Shown: positions 33,972-45,615, numbered from the stretch's first letter. The stretch: 64,000 nt of DNA from Vermamoeba vermiformis (GCA_045837725.1 JBEWZL010000214.1:19434-83433), one strand, 5' to 3'. The notes: generated by a model from the letters alone, not told the origin. Program-made: numbers and translations.

Positions 33972-36900
33972 TTAATGCTGTTTCGTTGATTTTTGTTCGT
34001 TGAAGTTAGCCACGGTCACAGAGCCCTCACTGTCCACCACGACACTTGTCAAAGGCACGTGACTTCGCTTCTTGGCAGTGCCTTTCACACCAGATTCGAT
34101 GCGCGAGAAAATTCCTTTCTTGGTGCTGCGAATGACTTCGGCACGTGACTTCCAAGTGGTGACGACCAGCACTGCGATGACGACAAAGGCCAACAAGAAG
34201 ACTGTTAACAGCTCTCCACGAGCCACCCTGATGGTTTGCAAAGGCAAGTCAATCTTATCGCTAGGTGAGCCTATAAAACACCGTTAACATTGCACTCAAG
34301 CGAGATCTGATCCATCAGTATCGAACACCGGATACAATTGATCGAGTATTATGAACAATGACTTACCTTTAGTGCGAGTAACAGTGACTGTATCAAGTTG
34401 CGTGTGTCGTGGCACGAGCTTGATCTCAAAAGTGCGGATCTCGGTTGGATGCAGCGTGATGAAGGAGTTGATATCTTCAATCTCTTTGTCTTTTATATCA
34501 TCAGTCGACGGCGATCGTTTTCTTCGTGCCAAGTTCGCCTCACTGTCAGCTTCTTGCTTGACCTCTTGTCCAGCCTTCTCCAACGCGTCCTTTGAAATGA
34601 ACACTCCCTCTTCGTCGGTGTTCTGTTTGTCGAGCTGTGCCTCGTCGACTTGGACGTTGCTGAGGTCTGAAACACCCGAGGACTTCCATACTCGACGAGT
34701 GGACTCTTGTTCTTCAATCGCTATGAAAAGTGCACGTGTCAATAGGGCTGTAACTTCGTGTCAAGTACGTGACACGTTCAATTTAAAACTTACGTTGAGT
34801 GATGGTCAGTGACTTTTCGCCAATAAATTGCAGCTTGAATGCGTTGAAAAACTCTTGGATCTCGAGCTTTGTTTTCCTAAGAGAAAAAACTTGTCAGATC
34901 GCGTGTCTTGGGAAGTGAGCGCTAGACGTACTTTGCCAGATCTGACTTAATCTTGTCCGATCCCTCGCTGGTGTGCATTAATCGCAATAACAAGCTCTCT
35001 TCACCGGCCAAATACTACAAAAGTTGGTTCATTAGCACTCGTGTTAACAAAAGATGAAAGAATAGGTGCTTACTCTCAATGTGGTGATATGCACGTTCGA
35101 AGGCAACGAATCTAAACATGACTATTAGCACAAGTGTAAAAGAACGCGTTATTACGTACATTTCATGGGTCTGAAGCTGGTCTCAAAGTTTTCTTTCCAC
35201 GTGTCCACTAGATTTTCTTGATGTTGAGTCAACGAACTGTCTCTGGCGATGAATGATCGCATAGGATTGTTTAAGATCAAACTCAATTCTCTATAACGGT
35301 AAACTATTAGTGCCTGGCACGCGATCAGATTCGAATCCGCATCTTACCTAGCGTTGTCATCTGAGACGGCGTTATTGTTATAAAGAGCCCATAAAGTGGT
35401 AGCAACAACTGATCTGTCGTTATTTGGCTCAGCAAGACCTCTACCGTCATCACGTGGCAAGTTTCTGTGGATCATCAACTCCAGCGTTCCACCCGCGGGA
35501 CTTGTCGCACCAATTGAATGACGGTTCAAAATCTATGAAATTGTTAGCAATATGGCACGAGAGTGCGTGACTTACAGTAAAACGCTCATCTGTTTCTTCG
35601 CACTTGAGGAAAGACATGGAGATGCAGGGGTAGTAGTTGTGCTCGGGACGATCGTCTTTACGTTCACGCTGCAATACTTCAACGCCGTTATCGGTATAGA
35701 AATGTCTGCTGTTGGGTGCAATGGCTGTGTGGTACTTGACAACGACTTCGGTCGCAGATTCAGCCTTGACTTTGTAATCTTGTTCGATGATCAATTGCGT
35801 AGTAGTAGCCTCGGTAGAATACAATTTAATATGCCACTCGAGATCATTGCCCAAAATAATCTAGCAAAAGAGCGGTTAAATCCAGAGCAGAAAAAATAAA
35901 AAAGAAATGCCGCGACCCGGGATTGAACCGGGGGCCTCTAGATCTTCAGTCTAACGCTCTCCCAACTGAGCTATCGCGGCTTGCCTTGTCCGACCGCCAA
36001 ATTTTTTAGCGACGCGACGTGTACAGAAAACAATAAACTTGTTTTTCGCTTACCCTTGCTTCTTGAACGTGCTCTCCCTTGTAGATAACCAAAAGGTACT
36101 TTTGAATTACAGTCGAAGCAGGACTAGTGGTTCGCATAATGTACGCACCACTTCTTTGAGCGTCTCGGTATGCCATCAACTGGTGCACGTGTTAATAAGC
36201 ACATCCAATACAATTTTTGGCTTCACTACTTACGTCTTGGTTTAATTGCTGTGTTTTGCCTGTTTTTTTGTTCAGGATCTTGCCCATCAAACCATTCGTC
36301 GAAGAGAAAATGATTTGTAAATTGTCGTTTTCAATGAACGCTGCCTCAGATCCATCAGCGTGAGTGATCGCAGCGAAGGAATAAATACTATCAACTTTAG
36401 GTCCGTTGTAACCTTCGCGACTCCAAGCTTGAGTGGTAGGCACAGCAGCCAATGCAGTTGTCTCGGGATCCACCTTCAAGAAGTAGGTTTCGGCTCCGAG
36501 TGGAGACACCTCAGCCAAGAAATACAAATAGAATCCAGTATTGTTTTTCAACGGATCAACGGGAATCATCTAGTCATAATGTTAGAGTTAAAAAAAAGTC
36601 GAATTGGATCGCGTACCTCGCTCGGCACATGATTGCCTGCAGCATCTGTAACAATAATCTTGTGCTTGGATTTGACGGTCAAATGTTGGTACTGCTTTCG
36701 AGGCCAGCCAAGCGAGTTATGCACGGCAATAACGTAGTCAGTTTTCTCTTCAAAATCTAACACGCGCAATTCCGATTCAAACTCTGGCGCCGCCTTATCA
36801 CCAGCCAACAGCACTGACAATGACTTGGCAAGGGCAACTTTCGAGGCATTGTAGCCCTTGTCGAGTCTGTTCGTGTAGTCTTGAGCCACGAATCCACGAG

Positions 36901-38982
36901 CTGTACCTGTAATGCCGTCGTGGTGTTGAACCAAGGCTGAGTCCTTTGCAAATAAATCATAATTAATTAAAGCACTAAAGGTGATTACATAGTCTAATTG
37001 TTGCACTAGATCCAGATCTGGACTACTGAAAAACACTTACTCTGCGAGCCCATTTGAGATCATAAGCAGTATCAGCAATGTTAAGAATGTTCTTGCCATT
37101 AGGCACATTTCCTTGCACGACCTTGTGATTGGCGAGTGCGACACCAGTCTCTGCAGACTTGATCATAGCATCCACTTCACGCGAGTGCAACTTCAGTGCA
37201 GGACGTGTGGTATAATAGCCCTGTTTATGGTTAGTATATGCCCGCTTAGTATAACACTATACGTACTGTCCAATAGCTGTCGCCGTTGTCAGCGTACGGG
37301 AAGAAATCTCCGAAGAATGAGGGGAACTCGGCCTTCGCGTTGTTGAGCGCGTCAAAATATCGCGAGAGAGTCGAGTATTGAATGTTAACACCAAAGTCAG
37401 GGTTGGCATTGATGTATTCTATCAATATATAAGAAATTGATCCTATTATCAGTTTTTCTGAAGGTACGTACTAATGAGCGGATCCATGTTAGAGAACTGT
37501 TTGGTGGCATCAACGAACTTAAAGTCATCGCCCCACGGTACCAACAAGTTATTAGTACGATAGGCAGTGGCTCTGCCCGTCAAAATATTGACGAGTTCTC
37601 GCGCACGCTTTGCTTTGTTCTCTTCTGTCGTGGTCATCCAAGTCTCTTCGAAATCAAATCCTCTGCAACACTGAAGTTAGCTCATTGCACAATATAACTT
37701 TATTTGGTTAATGTTAATGGAATTCCATTGTCAATGAAATGGTCGTCTAATTAGTAAATTAGAATAATAACTTACTGAGGAGCAGAATAATGCGTGTGAA
37801 GCACGTGAGTCATAATCTTCGAGTCCGCTCTATAATTAATTAATAAGTGTTCGTAGTATCCATAATAATATCATTTTCTTACTGGTTCAATCCGTGCCAG
37901 ATAAATTCCATGTGCTTTGCTGACTTGTATTTGTTCTAGGAAACATTTTCGTTACATTTCGTTCATAATAATATAAAATAATTGGTTTGGAGTTACCTTC
38001 AAATCGAAGTGAATTCTATTGATAACAAGTGCATCAAATCCTGCTTTCGCGAACAAACTTGGAGTCAAAGATGAATGACCGAACGGATCAATCTTAAAAT
38101 AATAAATAATTAGATTTAAAATAATTAATGGTATATTAAGGGTTGATATTTACCTGCCAAGCAACGCGTGGTTTAACTTTGAAGTTTTCCCACAGGTATT
38201 GGTGACCTTCTGTGACCTGATCTATCACTTGATGATAATGCGCATTGGCTTCATCGTTTTGGACCCATCCACCTGCAAATTAATTAATATTATCTTTTCA
38301 AACAAGTGCGCGGAAATACGGATTAAGTTTGTTCGTTAAACCGGATTTGACAACAAAAAAATAAATAAATCTTACCAGCGACGAATTCGAATTGCTTGTT
38401 ATCAATTAACTTCTTTAGCTTCGCTTTGACGTCATTAGTTTGACTCTCGTACCACCGCTCAAAGAAAGAACTAGTCGTCGGAAAAATTAGAATCACAGCC
38501 GGAACTTTGCATGCAAAAAATTGATCGTATAATTATGATAATTAGGACTTACATCTCTGCCCAGACAAATGTACGCGAAGGATCTTTGGATAACTCGTTG
38601 ACTACGTTCGTTAAGATCCGAGTTACGCGCATATTAAAATAACCCTAAAAAAGTTTTGTAGTTTTAGCAGCATGCGATTATAATAATATTAATTCAAGAA
38701 GAATATACTAATATGATCATAATATTATTTGATAAAAGGAGAATTCATTTTTTTGAATTTTGAAAATAACGATCTGTTTTTAAATTACACAGAAAATCTT
38801 CTAAAATCGTGCTAACATTTAATTAATGGATTATTAGCATATAATATTACCTCGAACGTTTCCAACCATCCAGGATCGCAATGGGAATGCGGGATCAGAT
38901 GAACATTCAAAGGTTCTGCAGACGATAGCCCAGCAAAGAGCACAACAGAACAGGCAATAATAAATAAATATATATATCTCAT
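33972..38982 (-). CDS. GH38 class II alpha-mannosidase with C-terminal membrane anchor
   Basis: Retaining alpha-mannosidase trimming N-glycan or free mannosides. Signal peptide [22 protein letters not shown], then the GH38 zinc motif [19 protein letters not shown]. Further motifs: [38 protein letters not shown] (nucleophile Asp and zinc ligands), [10 protein letters not shown], and [14 protein letters not shown] in the middle domain, followed by the beta-sandwich C-terminal domains ([32 protein letters not shown]). Unlike soluble lysosomal enzymes it ends with a transmembrane helix ([20 protein letters not shown]) and a basic cytosolic tail, so a type I membrane enzyme is predicted. About 20 short introns; the one at 36053-35861 contains a tRNA-Phe gene. 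About 1,100-1,200 residues, normal for the family apart from the anchor. Confidence 0.9.
35908..35980 (-). tRNA. tRNA-Phe (GAA), inside a GH38 intron
   Basis: The minus strand folds into a complete cloverleaf: acceptor stem GCCGCGA/TCGCGGC, A box TAGCTCAGTTGG, anticodon loop CTGAAGA (anticodon GAA), B box GGTTCAATCC and discriminator A. No CCA is encoded, as expected in eukaryotes, and there is no tRNA intron. An oligo-T tract just downstream on the minus strand (TTTTTTATTTTTT) is a good Pol III terminator. It sits in the 193-nt intron (36053-35861) of the alpha-mannosidase gene, in the same direction as the host gene. Confidence 0.97.
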
Positions 38983-39138
38983 ATTACACTATTGTACATG
39001 GGTTAAGATTTAAATAATGATGAAACAACGTCAGCAATTTTTTGTCCCATTTTTTTTCAGCCAAATAATTCCAGCCCAGCACGCGTACAACTCTATTGCC
39101 TATTTTTTCATATTAGTCCATAACACGACACATATAAG

Positions 39139-40153
39139 ATGACGGCAGATAAAAGAAATGATTCAGTAACAATAGGAGTTCGCTCGATCTTCAGTCGGCC
39201 ATTTGATTTATTATTATGCTTTGTATTTTTAGTCAAGGCTATTATTGCCGCGTATTCCGATATTATGAACGCTATAGGTAATTATTGCCAATCAAATTAC
39301 GAAGTAACGGTCACCAGACAGATCCGGATAGTTATTACGATGCATTCTCTCTACAAATATTAATTACATTATTATATCATATAATTATTAATGTAAATAT
39401 TAATATTGACGTAAGAAGCGAAAATGAGGCCGTAATTAATTTTTCTCCTTGTAGGTCCGATCGAAGGCAAGATGTCGCCCGAAACCGTAAAAGATTATGC
39501 TTGGCCTCCTAAAATGTGGTGGGACTTATTTTGGTGGTGGACTGACTTGGCAGATCCTCATTTACGCGTCAATCCAGTCTGGCTCAAGGTCGGATGCGCT
39601 TTGTCGGCTTATGTCTATACTCCTTTCTATTTCATTGCCATCTACGCATTTGTGAAAGGTAATATAAACGCTTTTAGTTATATAGCATTAAGTCTAACCC
39701 TTTTTCGAAAGGACGCAACTGGATTCGTGATTGGGTCCTGATGTGGGGCTGGGGCATGATTTTGACTGTCGTAAGTAATATTAATATATTTAATACTGTC
39801 CCTAAATATATAATAATCGATTGTGTGGCTTAAACATTCCACGAAGATCTGATCCGTTGAATTTGTCCTCGTTACAAAATGATACAATAAGACATATTCG
39901 AATATTACAAATACTTTAGCTAACCCATTCATTAGGTGTTTGTTTTGAGCGAATTAACCATGTCTGAGAAACATTACAGCAACAACTTGGTGCTCGCTTA
40001 CATCGGTACGTAAATAATTTACGGTCTTTAAACGTTACCGATGATTAATAATATGCTGCTGTAGTATATGGTGCTTATATTCTATTCCCGTTCTTTGCAA
40101 TGGTTCGTGTGTGGCCGAGAAATGTTTTTGGTGTAAAAGAGAAAAATGAATAA
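39139..40153 (+). CDS. EXPERA-domain membrane protein (TMEM97/sigma-2 receptor-like)
   Basis: Small four-helix ER membrane protein. After RPFDLLLCFVFLVKAIIAAYSDIM (helix 1) come the EXPERA hallmarks: WTDLADPHLRVNPVWLKVGCA (DPxxxxNPxWL), a helix SAYVYTPFYFIAIYAFVKG, WIRDWVLMWGWGMILTV, and a last helix VYGAYILFPFFAMVRVWP. The C-terminus is KEKNE, with a lysine-rich end that could act in ER retrieval. EXPERA proteins include EBP sterol isomerases and TMEM97/TM6SF. The EBP catalytic His/Glu set is not obvious, so a lipid or sterol-binding role as in TMEM97 is the better guess. Five exons. It diverges from the mannosidase gene, sharing about 155 bp. Confidence 0.8.
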
Positions 40154-40246
40154 AACTCGTAGTGACAGTGGCGCAAATGAATGCAAACAGAATAAATTAT
40201 AAACATACGCAAAATATAATATTTATTTATAGAATCTAAAACGGTA

Positions 40247-40874
40247 TCACCTTTCACGCTTCTTTGTTACCATTACGCTTTGTACCTTCGTACCGATCCA
40301 GTTCTTTGATACTAAATCTCGTAAAATCTTCAGTCGGCGGGCATAAGCGAGCGCACTGTTATCCTTGTAATGATATAAGCATAAAAATTTAGCAACAAAA
40401 GTAAACTACCTTACTACGGTACTCCAAAATAGCTTTTTGCAAATCTAGCAGCTCATAATGCAGTTGTTGCAAGTCTTGTGAATCATCGAGTACTTTTTGT
40501 TGCGCTTCATCTACAAACAGCAGAAATTCATGGTTTGCAATCCGCCTCAGATTTTGCATCTCTTTTACCGCATTAAAAGGTTTTATTTTGTTGACAAGTC
40601 CTGGATTGCCTTCGAAAGCCGAATCTGTGGAGCTTTCTCCAATGCCTCACTTAAATACAATATTTCCCAGTCATTTAAAGATGTAATTAGAAAATATTTG
40701 GCCGGATAGCTGGCAGTAAGTTCTTCATCTACTAATTCTGCTCTCGCGATCAAGTATTTTATTTCCTCGATCGGTGCCTCGGGAACAACACTATGGTGTC
40801 GGTTAGTATATACTAATAGCTATTAAAATATTTGACTTACATAGTGGAGTTATTCACCGTAGTTACAATTTGTG
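40247..40874 (-). pseudogene. 3' fragment of the interrupted outer DDE transposase gene
   Basis: Minus-strand coding-like stretch: NNSTIVVPEAPIEEIKYL, AELVDEELTASYPAKYF, then VKEMQNLRRIANHEFLLF and LQQLHYELLDLQKAILEYR (coiled coil), ending DLVSKNWIGTKVQS...KKRER at 40247. No start codon is found at its 5' side; instead the frame runs straight into the terminal inverted repeat at 40875. It is collinear and on the same strand as the transposase-like gene that stops at the other end of the inner element (45.6 kb), so I read it as that gene's severed 3' part. Within it the frame changes once without a normal-length intron, which suggests decay. A stand-alone coiled-coil gene is the alternative. 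Confidence 0.5.
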
Positions 40875-40903
40875 CAATTAAAAGTGTATTTTGTAAAAAG
40901 AAA
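40875..40903 (+). repeat. Left terminal inverted repeat of the inner DNA transposon
   Basis: 29 bases starting CAATTAAAAGTGTATTTTG match perfectly, in inverted orientation, the sequence at 45587-45615. The outermost CAATT probably includes the target-site copy (AATT or TTAA), leaving a TIR of about 22-24 bp beginning AAAAGTG or AAGTG. The two genes between the repeats end within about 65 and 17 bp of them. Confidence 0.85.
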
Positions 40904-40967
40904 TAAAGTATGTTTATTTAAAATGACGTTTGGTTGTATTTTGTGTTCGACAGATCACAGAGAGTGC

Positions 40968-42842
40968 TCAGTGGTAGGGATAATAGCGTGAAGGAGTGCG
41001 GCTGAGGTGTGGGTCAGGTGGATAGTAGTCAGGAACAGGCACATAACGCGTCTCAACAGGTCGTGGAGCGGGCACGTACACAATCTGTAAAGTCGTTACT
41101 CACTGACTTTAATGCTGTAATGAATTTACCTTCTCGGGAGATTGAAATGTCGCCTCTGCTGGCACTGGTGTGAGTATACTCCCCTTAGTAGAGAGCTTTG
41201 ACAATGTTGTCTTCGTCCTCTCCACATCTTCGCTAAGTGCAGCAAATTGAGCCGTCAATTCTTTGATTTTGCTCAACTTGTTATTAATGTCATCTTGAAG
41301 CTCAACAATTTGATTCTGCTGACTTGAAAGTTGCTGGTTTACCCGAGTGAGCTGTTGCTGAAGTTTTACGACGTCGTCATTTGCAGCATAAGCAACACTC
41401 TGTTGCGGGGCATCGAGATCTTCCAAATTATCGTCAAGCTGAAACAATTGCTTCTCAGTTCTTTGTCTCTTAGCTGGGGGGTTGACTGTCACTTCACGCT
41501 TTCGCTTTGACGACCGCGTGATTGGTACCTCGCTTTCAGAACTCTCCGAACTTTCAATGCTTTTGACTGGTGCAGGAAGTGGTGCTCTGCGAGTGGGCTT
41601 CAGCTTTGTAGCTCTCTTTTCTTTGGCAGCGTTAACACTCGCAGTTGCTGCCTCCAAGTGGTTCTTCCAGGATGAGGACATTGCAGGAGTGACTCGGTAC
41701 TGCTTGCGAATTATCTCTCCTGGAGAGGGAGTTCGAAAGATGATGTTTCCAGTTGTAGTGTCTCGAACAGCTAACTTGATAATGCGTTTTGATCGCAACA
41801 ACACAACCGCAACAACAGTACCTTCAGTATTGCCAAAACTGCACGTGTAGCCTCTGCAATAGCCCACTGACTGTTGAGCCATTTTGACAACAACTGCAGC
41901 GTAAACATCAACCTTTCGTGCAGGCAACTGGGCATGAACGTCAATCAAAGGCTCGGTTCCAGCCTCGATGTACAAGTAACAGTCGTCGTTGACTACTTTG
42001 ACATACTCCAAACCATTATCGATAAAATCTAATATTGATTAACAAAAAGTTACGGTAGTTTGATCAAAACGCTTACCGGTCCAATTTTCTTCAGGCAGTC
42101 GCTCAGGAGGTGTATTGTTTCAGGTCCGTCATACACTGGTCCAATACTGGAATCATCTCCGATATTGTCTGGTTGCGTTACGACCACGTTAACGTCAGGA
42201 CATTCTACAAGGAGCTTCGAGTTTTTAATTCGCTCGTGGCCAATGACCACAACATTTGAATTAAGGCATAGCACTCGTCTGAGTGGCGATTAGCAATTAT
42301 AGCAGCATTTAAATACTATTTTTAACTTACTTGTTATGTTTTTCGACTGTCGAAACGGCCCAATTGCCGAGGCGAATAATCGACCCCTCTTTAATTTCCG
42401 AGCGTTTAACCAAATGACTCAGGGATGGATGTAGAACACCAATAATAGTGTGTTGGCCATCAGAGAGTGTTAATCTATGGATCAGGTCGTGGTTAGACCT
42501 GGATCAGATGCAACATGTTGAAAAAATGAAGGATAATTGAAGAAAGAAAAAAACGATTATGCACCAAATAATGCGGAAATTATTTCATCATTGCTAATTA
42601 ACGAAATTCGATGGGGTTTTTTGATTTATGTAATTTAATTTATGATCTAAAACTCTACCAAAAATCACAGCGATGCTTGATAGTGTCTCGATTTTATGGC
42701 GTTTATAATATTATTGCTAATTGTCAACTTACTTGTAATAACTTGGATTCCTGGATGCAGATGGCGAATGGATTTTAACCACTTGCAAATCAATATTATT
42801 GGGATTGGTCCCTTGTAAAATCGCTGCTATAGATGTTGACAT
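40968..42842 (-). CDS. RPA1N-like OB-fold/coiled-coil protein of the inner transposon
   Basis: Starts MSTSIAAILQGTNPNN and continues [42 protein letters not shown]...GSIIRLGNWAVSTVEKHNKRVLCLNSNVVVIG. This is the N-terminal OB-fold of replication protein A large subunit (RxxLSDG, then xxIIRLxxxxxxxxxxK). A second globular region follows (CYLYIEAGTEPLIDVHA, VGYCRGYTCSFGNTEGTVV), then a basic nuclear-type region (SSKRKREV, PPAKRQRTEK), a long coiled coil (LQQQLTRVNQQLSSQQNQI) and a Tyr/Pro-rich end (YVPVPDYYPPDP). It lacks the DNA-binding domains A-C of genuine RPA1. Inferred role: single-strand DNA handling or recruitment of the replication machinery during transposition. Six exons; start ATG 42842, stop 40970-40968 just inside the left TIR. 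Confidence 0.75.
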
Positions 42843-43132
42843 GTTGTTGATACAGCAATAATGTTAGTAATTTGACTTGGTGCAAACAAAAAAACCAAGG
42901 GACCTGTCAACAACCTGTCAACTCGAAACTAACATAATAGTGTTATTTACTATCATTACTAAGCACTACAATTGGTTGTGAGAGGTCGCAGGGCCATACA
43001 AAGGTAAATCATAATTATAGCTTTTATGACAGTCAACCTGACCTCCACATCCAGGTTGAACACAGACCCACGACCTTATGTACAGTGCTGTGACACTATT
43101 ATAATTAATATATCACCTGTTAAATCAGCCCA
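42843..43132. promoter_or_regulatory. Divergent promoter of the inner transposon
   Basis: 290 bp between the two start codons of the transposon genes, transcribed away from each other. It contains a hairpin, CAACCTG(11 nt)CAGGTTG, around 43028-43054, and two related motifs in opposite orientation, AGGTCGCAGGGCC (about 42985) and AGACCCACGACCT (about 43065), that could be binding sites for the encoded proteins. Confidence 0.45.
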
Positions 43133-45570
43133 ATGAGTGACAGATCTACTGGTAAGAAAATAATTTATTTAATAATTTTCGAAAATTGTTCGGGTTTTAC
43201 GTAACGTCGTTTTAATACCAAATACTATAGATTCCTGGGTCGATTCCATTGATATGTCAGATATATTTAATGACCATGTTGATGACACCACTACAACAGA
43301 TCCTTTCGACGACGTTGACATGTCGTCGATGTTTGAAGGTATTTTTATTACGCGCAGTAATTGCGAAAATTAATGATTATTTGCCTACAGATTGGGACCA
43401 AAATATAGCATTAGTTTATCAACCTCCTAACAAACGACACTATAATTCAAAGAAATCGACAGTTGTCGAGCGACGCCAGCCAACTGTGAAACTTGCACGC
43501 GGTTCACGATTTGAAAACATTCAAAATGAACAATGCTGCTCACAACAATGCTTGCAATTGCTTTCATTATCTCAATTGAAGCGAATTCGATTACCTTTTA
43601 TTACCAAAAATGAAAGACAAAGGTGTGTATGGCATGTCCTTAGTATGTTGCAACTAACACTCAACAGATCAGACTGGTTGTTGGATGTTTTGCGAGCTTC
43701 ATCGATTAACAAAGGAGATGCATTAAAGATAGTATACAAGCTTGACGGTCATGTAGTGTGTCGAACTGCGTTCACGAAAGCATTGGGAATCAGCGCAACA
43801 AAACTTTCATCAGTAGTTAACTTGGTGAAAACACAAGCAGTAGTTATTGTCCCCCATGGTAATAGTCTTCGACAATACAAGACTCCTCAGCGCGACAAAG
43901 TGGAAGCCTTCATTCTTGGATTGACAAATGTATTTTTTGACGAGCAACCGGACTCTGACGAATGGCATTGCCCAATCATCTTGAACAAAAAACTCTTATA
44001 TGAAGAGCTGTTAGAACAGAATACTCATAATCCCCCTTCAAAGCAAGTGTTTTACAGCACAATTCAACATTACCAATGGATCAAATTTCCAAAAAACACA
44101 AGGCTAGGAAAATGCGATGAATGTGTCGAGCTCAGAATGTAAGTACATATGTTTATAGCAGCAGATCTGATTCCGATGTAGAGAACTAAATCGAGCGAAA
44201 GGGGAAACAGCAGTTCGAGTGCAGCTTATCAAACAAAAGTTGCGTGATCACAACACTCTCCAAAAGCTTGAACGTCTAACTTACGACACACGAAAAACAT
44301 TTGATGCTACAATTCTATGGCAGACTATCTGGGATGGCTACTCTGGAGTTTTAATCCCGCACATTTCATGGCCAAATTTCCCAAAGAGTTGGCTTCGCTT
44401 GCCGCGTCTTCGATTACAGGTTTCGGGTGTGATCAACCATAACTTGGGAGTGAAAGAGCTGTATGTGTCTATTGCCCAGCAATTTGATCACGACAGCAAC
44501 TACAGCATGAATCTACTGGCTATTCATATCTCAAAACAGCTTGCCAATGGACACTCTCTCCCTTCAAAATTAGTATTCCAATCAGACAACTGTTGGAGAG
44601 AGAACAAAAATATTTTTGTTCTTGGATTCTTTGCGGTTATCCTGCTGAAGAATCTCACAAAAGATATCTATTTCATCTGTTTACTGCAAGGACACACACA
44701 TACAGATATTGACCAGCAAAATGTCCCGTTCGCAAAGGGACTAAAGTCATATGATTTGAAGACGGGTGCAATTGAAGATGTACAGCATTACGTTGATAAT
44801 TGCTATGAAGAACCCCCGTCAATCCATTATGTGTCAACAATTTGGGACCTTAAATCTTGGATAGCCCCCTATCTACCAAAGTTGCAGGGGCATACCAAAC
44901 CTCACGTCTTTTGGTTAACTCGAAATGGCAATGGGCATGTCGTTATGCGCTGGCGAGACTTCACTTCGACTGGTAATTATTCCATGTTCTGTATATAATT
45001 TCCGAATTTAAACTTTCCATAGATGAGCAATGGCAAGGAGGAGAAGATGGACAACCAATCACAATTCTCACTGGGTTACCAGATGGCCAACCTCAACCAG
45101 TCAAACCGCACAAAATTGAAGATAACATAATAAGTGCGACACGTCGAACTTACGACAAATTGTCCGAAGAGGAGCAACAGTATTATGAGCACCTGTTTCA
45201 GGGAAGACAAGTGGAAGACGATGATACAGCATTAAGGTTTTTGTCAGTTCAGCTTGAACAACCTTCCACTGTTGATTCCCCTCTTAGCTTCCTTCCGAAG
45301 CAAAAGCAGGTCAAGTGGAAATCGACAACTAAAGTAACTGTTCTGACAAAAGCAGCAGTTATTAACAACCCTATCCAAACCAATATTCAACTTGACGAGG
45401 ATGATATTGACGATTATGATGCACCAATCATCATGCAACCAAGCTCTGAGACTGCTTGGACTGCAAAGGAATTCCGAGGACTAACAACTGCCAATTACGG
45501 TCGTTCGCAACGTCAACGCTCCATTCAAAATTATGCAGAAAAACTTAACAATAACACAAACGACGAATAA
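43133..45570 (+). CDS. DUF7869-like RNase H-fold putative transposase
   Basis: About 730 residues in five exons, starting MSDRSTDSWVDSIDMSDIF (acidic N-terminus). Middle region: CCSQQCLQLLSLSQL, then KNTRLGKCDECVELR, zinc-ligand-like cysteines as in DUF7869 proteins. Core: WPNFPKSWLRLPRLRLQVSG, then VFQSDNCWRENKNIFVLGFF (the D-N-C...ENKN motif) and FICLLQGHTHTDIDQQNVPF (the GHTHxDxDQ motif). These two motifs are the signature of the DUF7869 family, an RNase H-like fold found in mobile-looking genes of animals and protists; catalysis is inferred, not shown. The C-terminal tail is acidic and ends NYAEKLNNNTNDE, 17 bp before the right TIR. Confidence 0.75.
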
Positions 45571-45586
45571 TAAAAAGTAGCATTTT

Positions 45587-45615
45587 TTTCTTTTTACAAA
45601 ATACACTTTTAATTG
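45587..45615 (-). repeat. Right terminal inverted repeat of the inner DNA transposon
   Basis: Exact reverse complement of 40875-40903 over 29 bp. Beyond the match, the inner sides continue with similar A-rich sequence and the outer sides are unrelated, as expected for element ends. Confidence 0.85.

Larger units (their letters stand above)
40879..45611. mobile_element. 4.7-kb two-gene DNA transposon with TIRs (inner element)
   Basis: Bounded by perfect terminal inverted repeats (40875-40903 and 45587-45615), flanked by a 4-bp palindromic candidate target duplication (AATT, or TTAA if the boundary is shifted by two), and filled by two divergently transcribed genes around a roughly 290-bp shared promoter. 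One gene is RPA1N-like (minus), the other a DUF7869-like RNase H-fold protein (plus). Both look intact, with introns, and the TIRs are identical, so the copy appears young and possibly autonomous. It does not match a superfamily I can name with confidence; piggyBac, Tc1/mariner, hAT, MULE, P and CACTA transposase signatures are absent. It lies inside a second transposase-like gene. Confidence 0.75.

Noticed and set aside
35908-35980. tRNA pseudogene or SINE-derived tRNA
   Set aside because: All stems pair, A and B boxes are intact, anticodon and discriminator are right and a terminator follows. No SINE tail or repeat body is attached.
40247-40874. Stand-alone coiled-coil gene (BCAS2/SPF27- or THOC7-like)
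   Set aside because: Only vague similarity in the coiled coil, no start codon, and the frame emerges directly from the TIR. A fragment of the outer transposase fits better.
41482-41850. Plus-strand 122-codon ORF
   Set aside because: Antisense of the RPA1N-like protein's basic/coiled-coil exon.
40875-45615. piggyBac assignment because TTAA occurs at both element ends
   Set aside because: The encoded proteins show no piggyBac DDE motifs, and a TTAA duplication would not leave an open frame in the interrupted gene, while AATT does. The boundary remains ambiguous by two bases.
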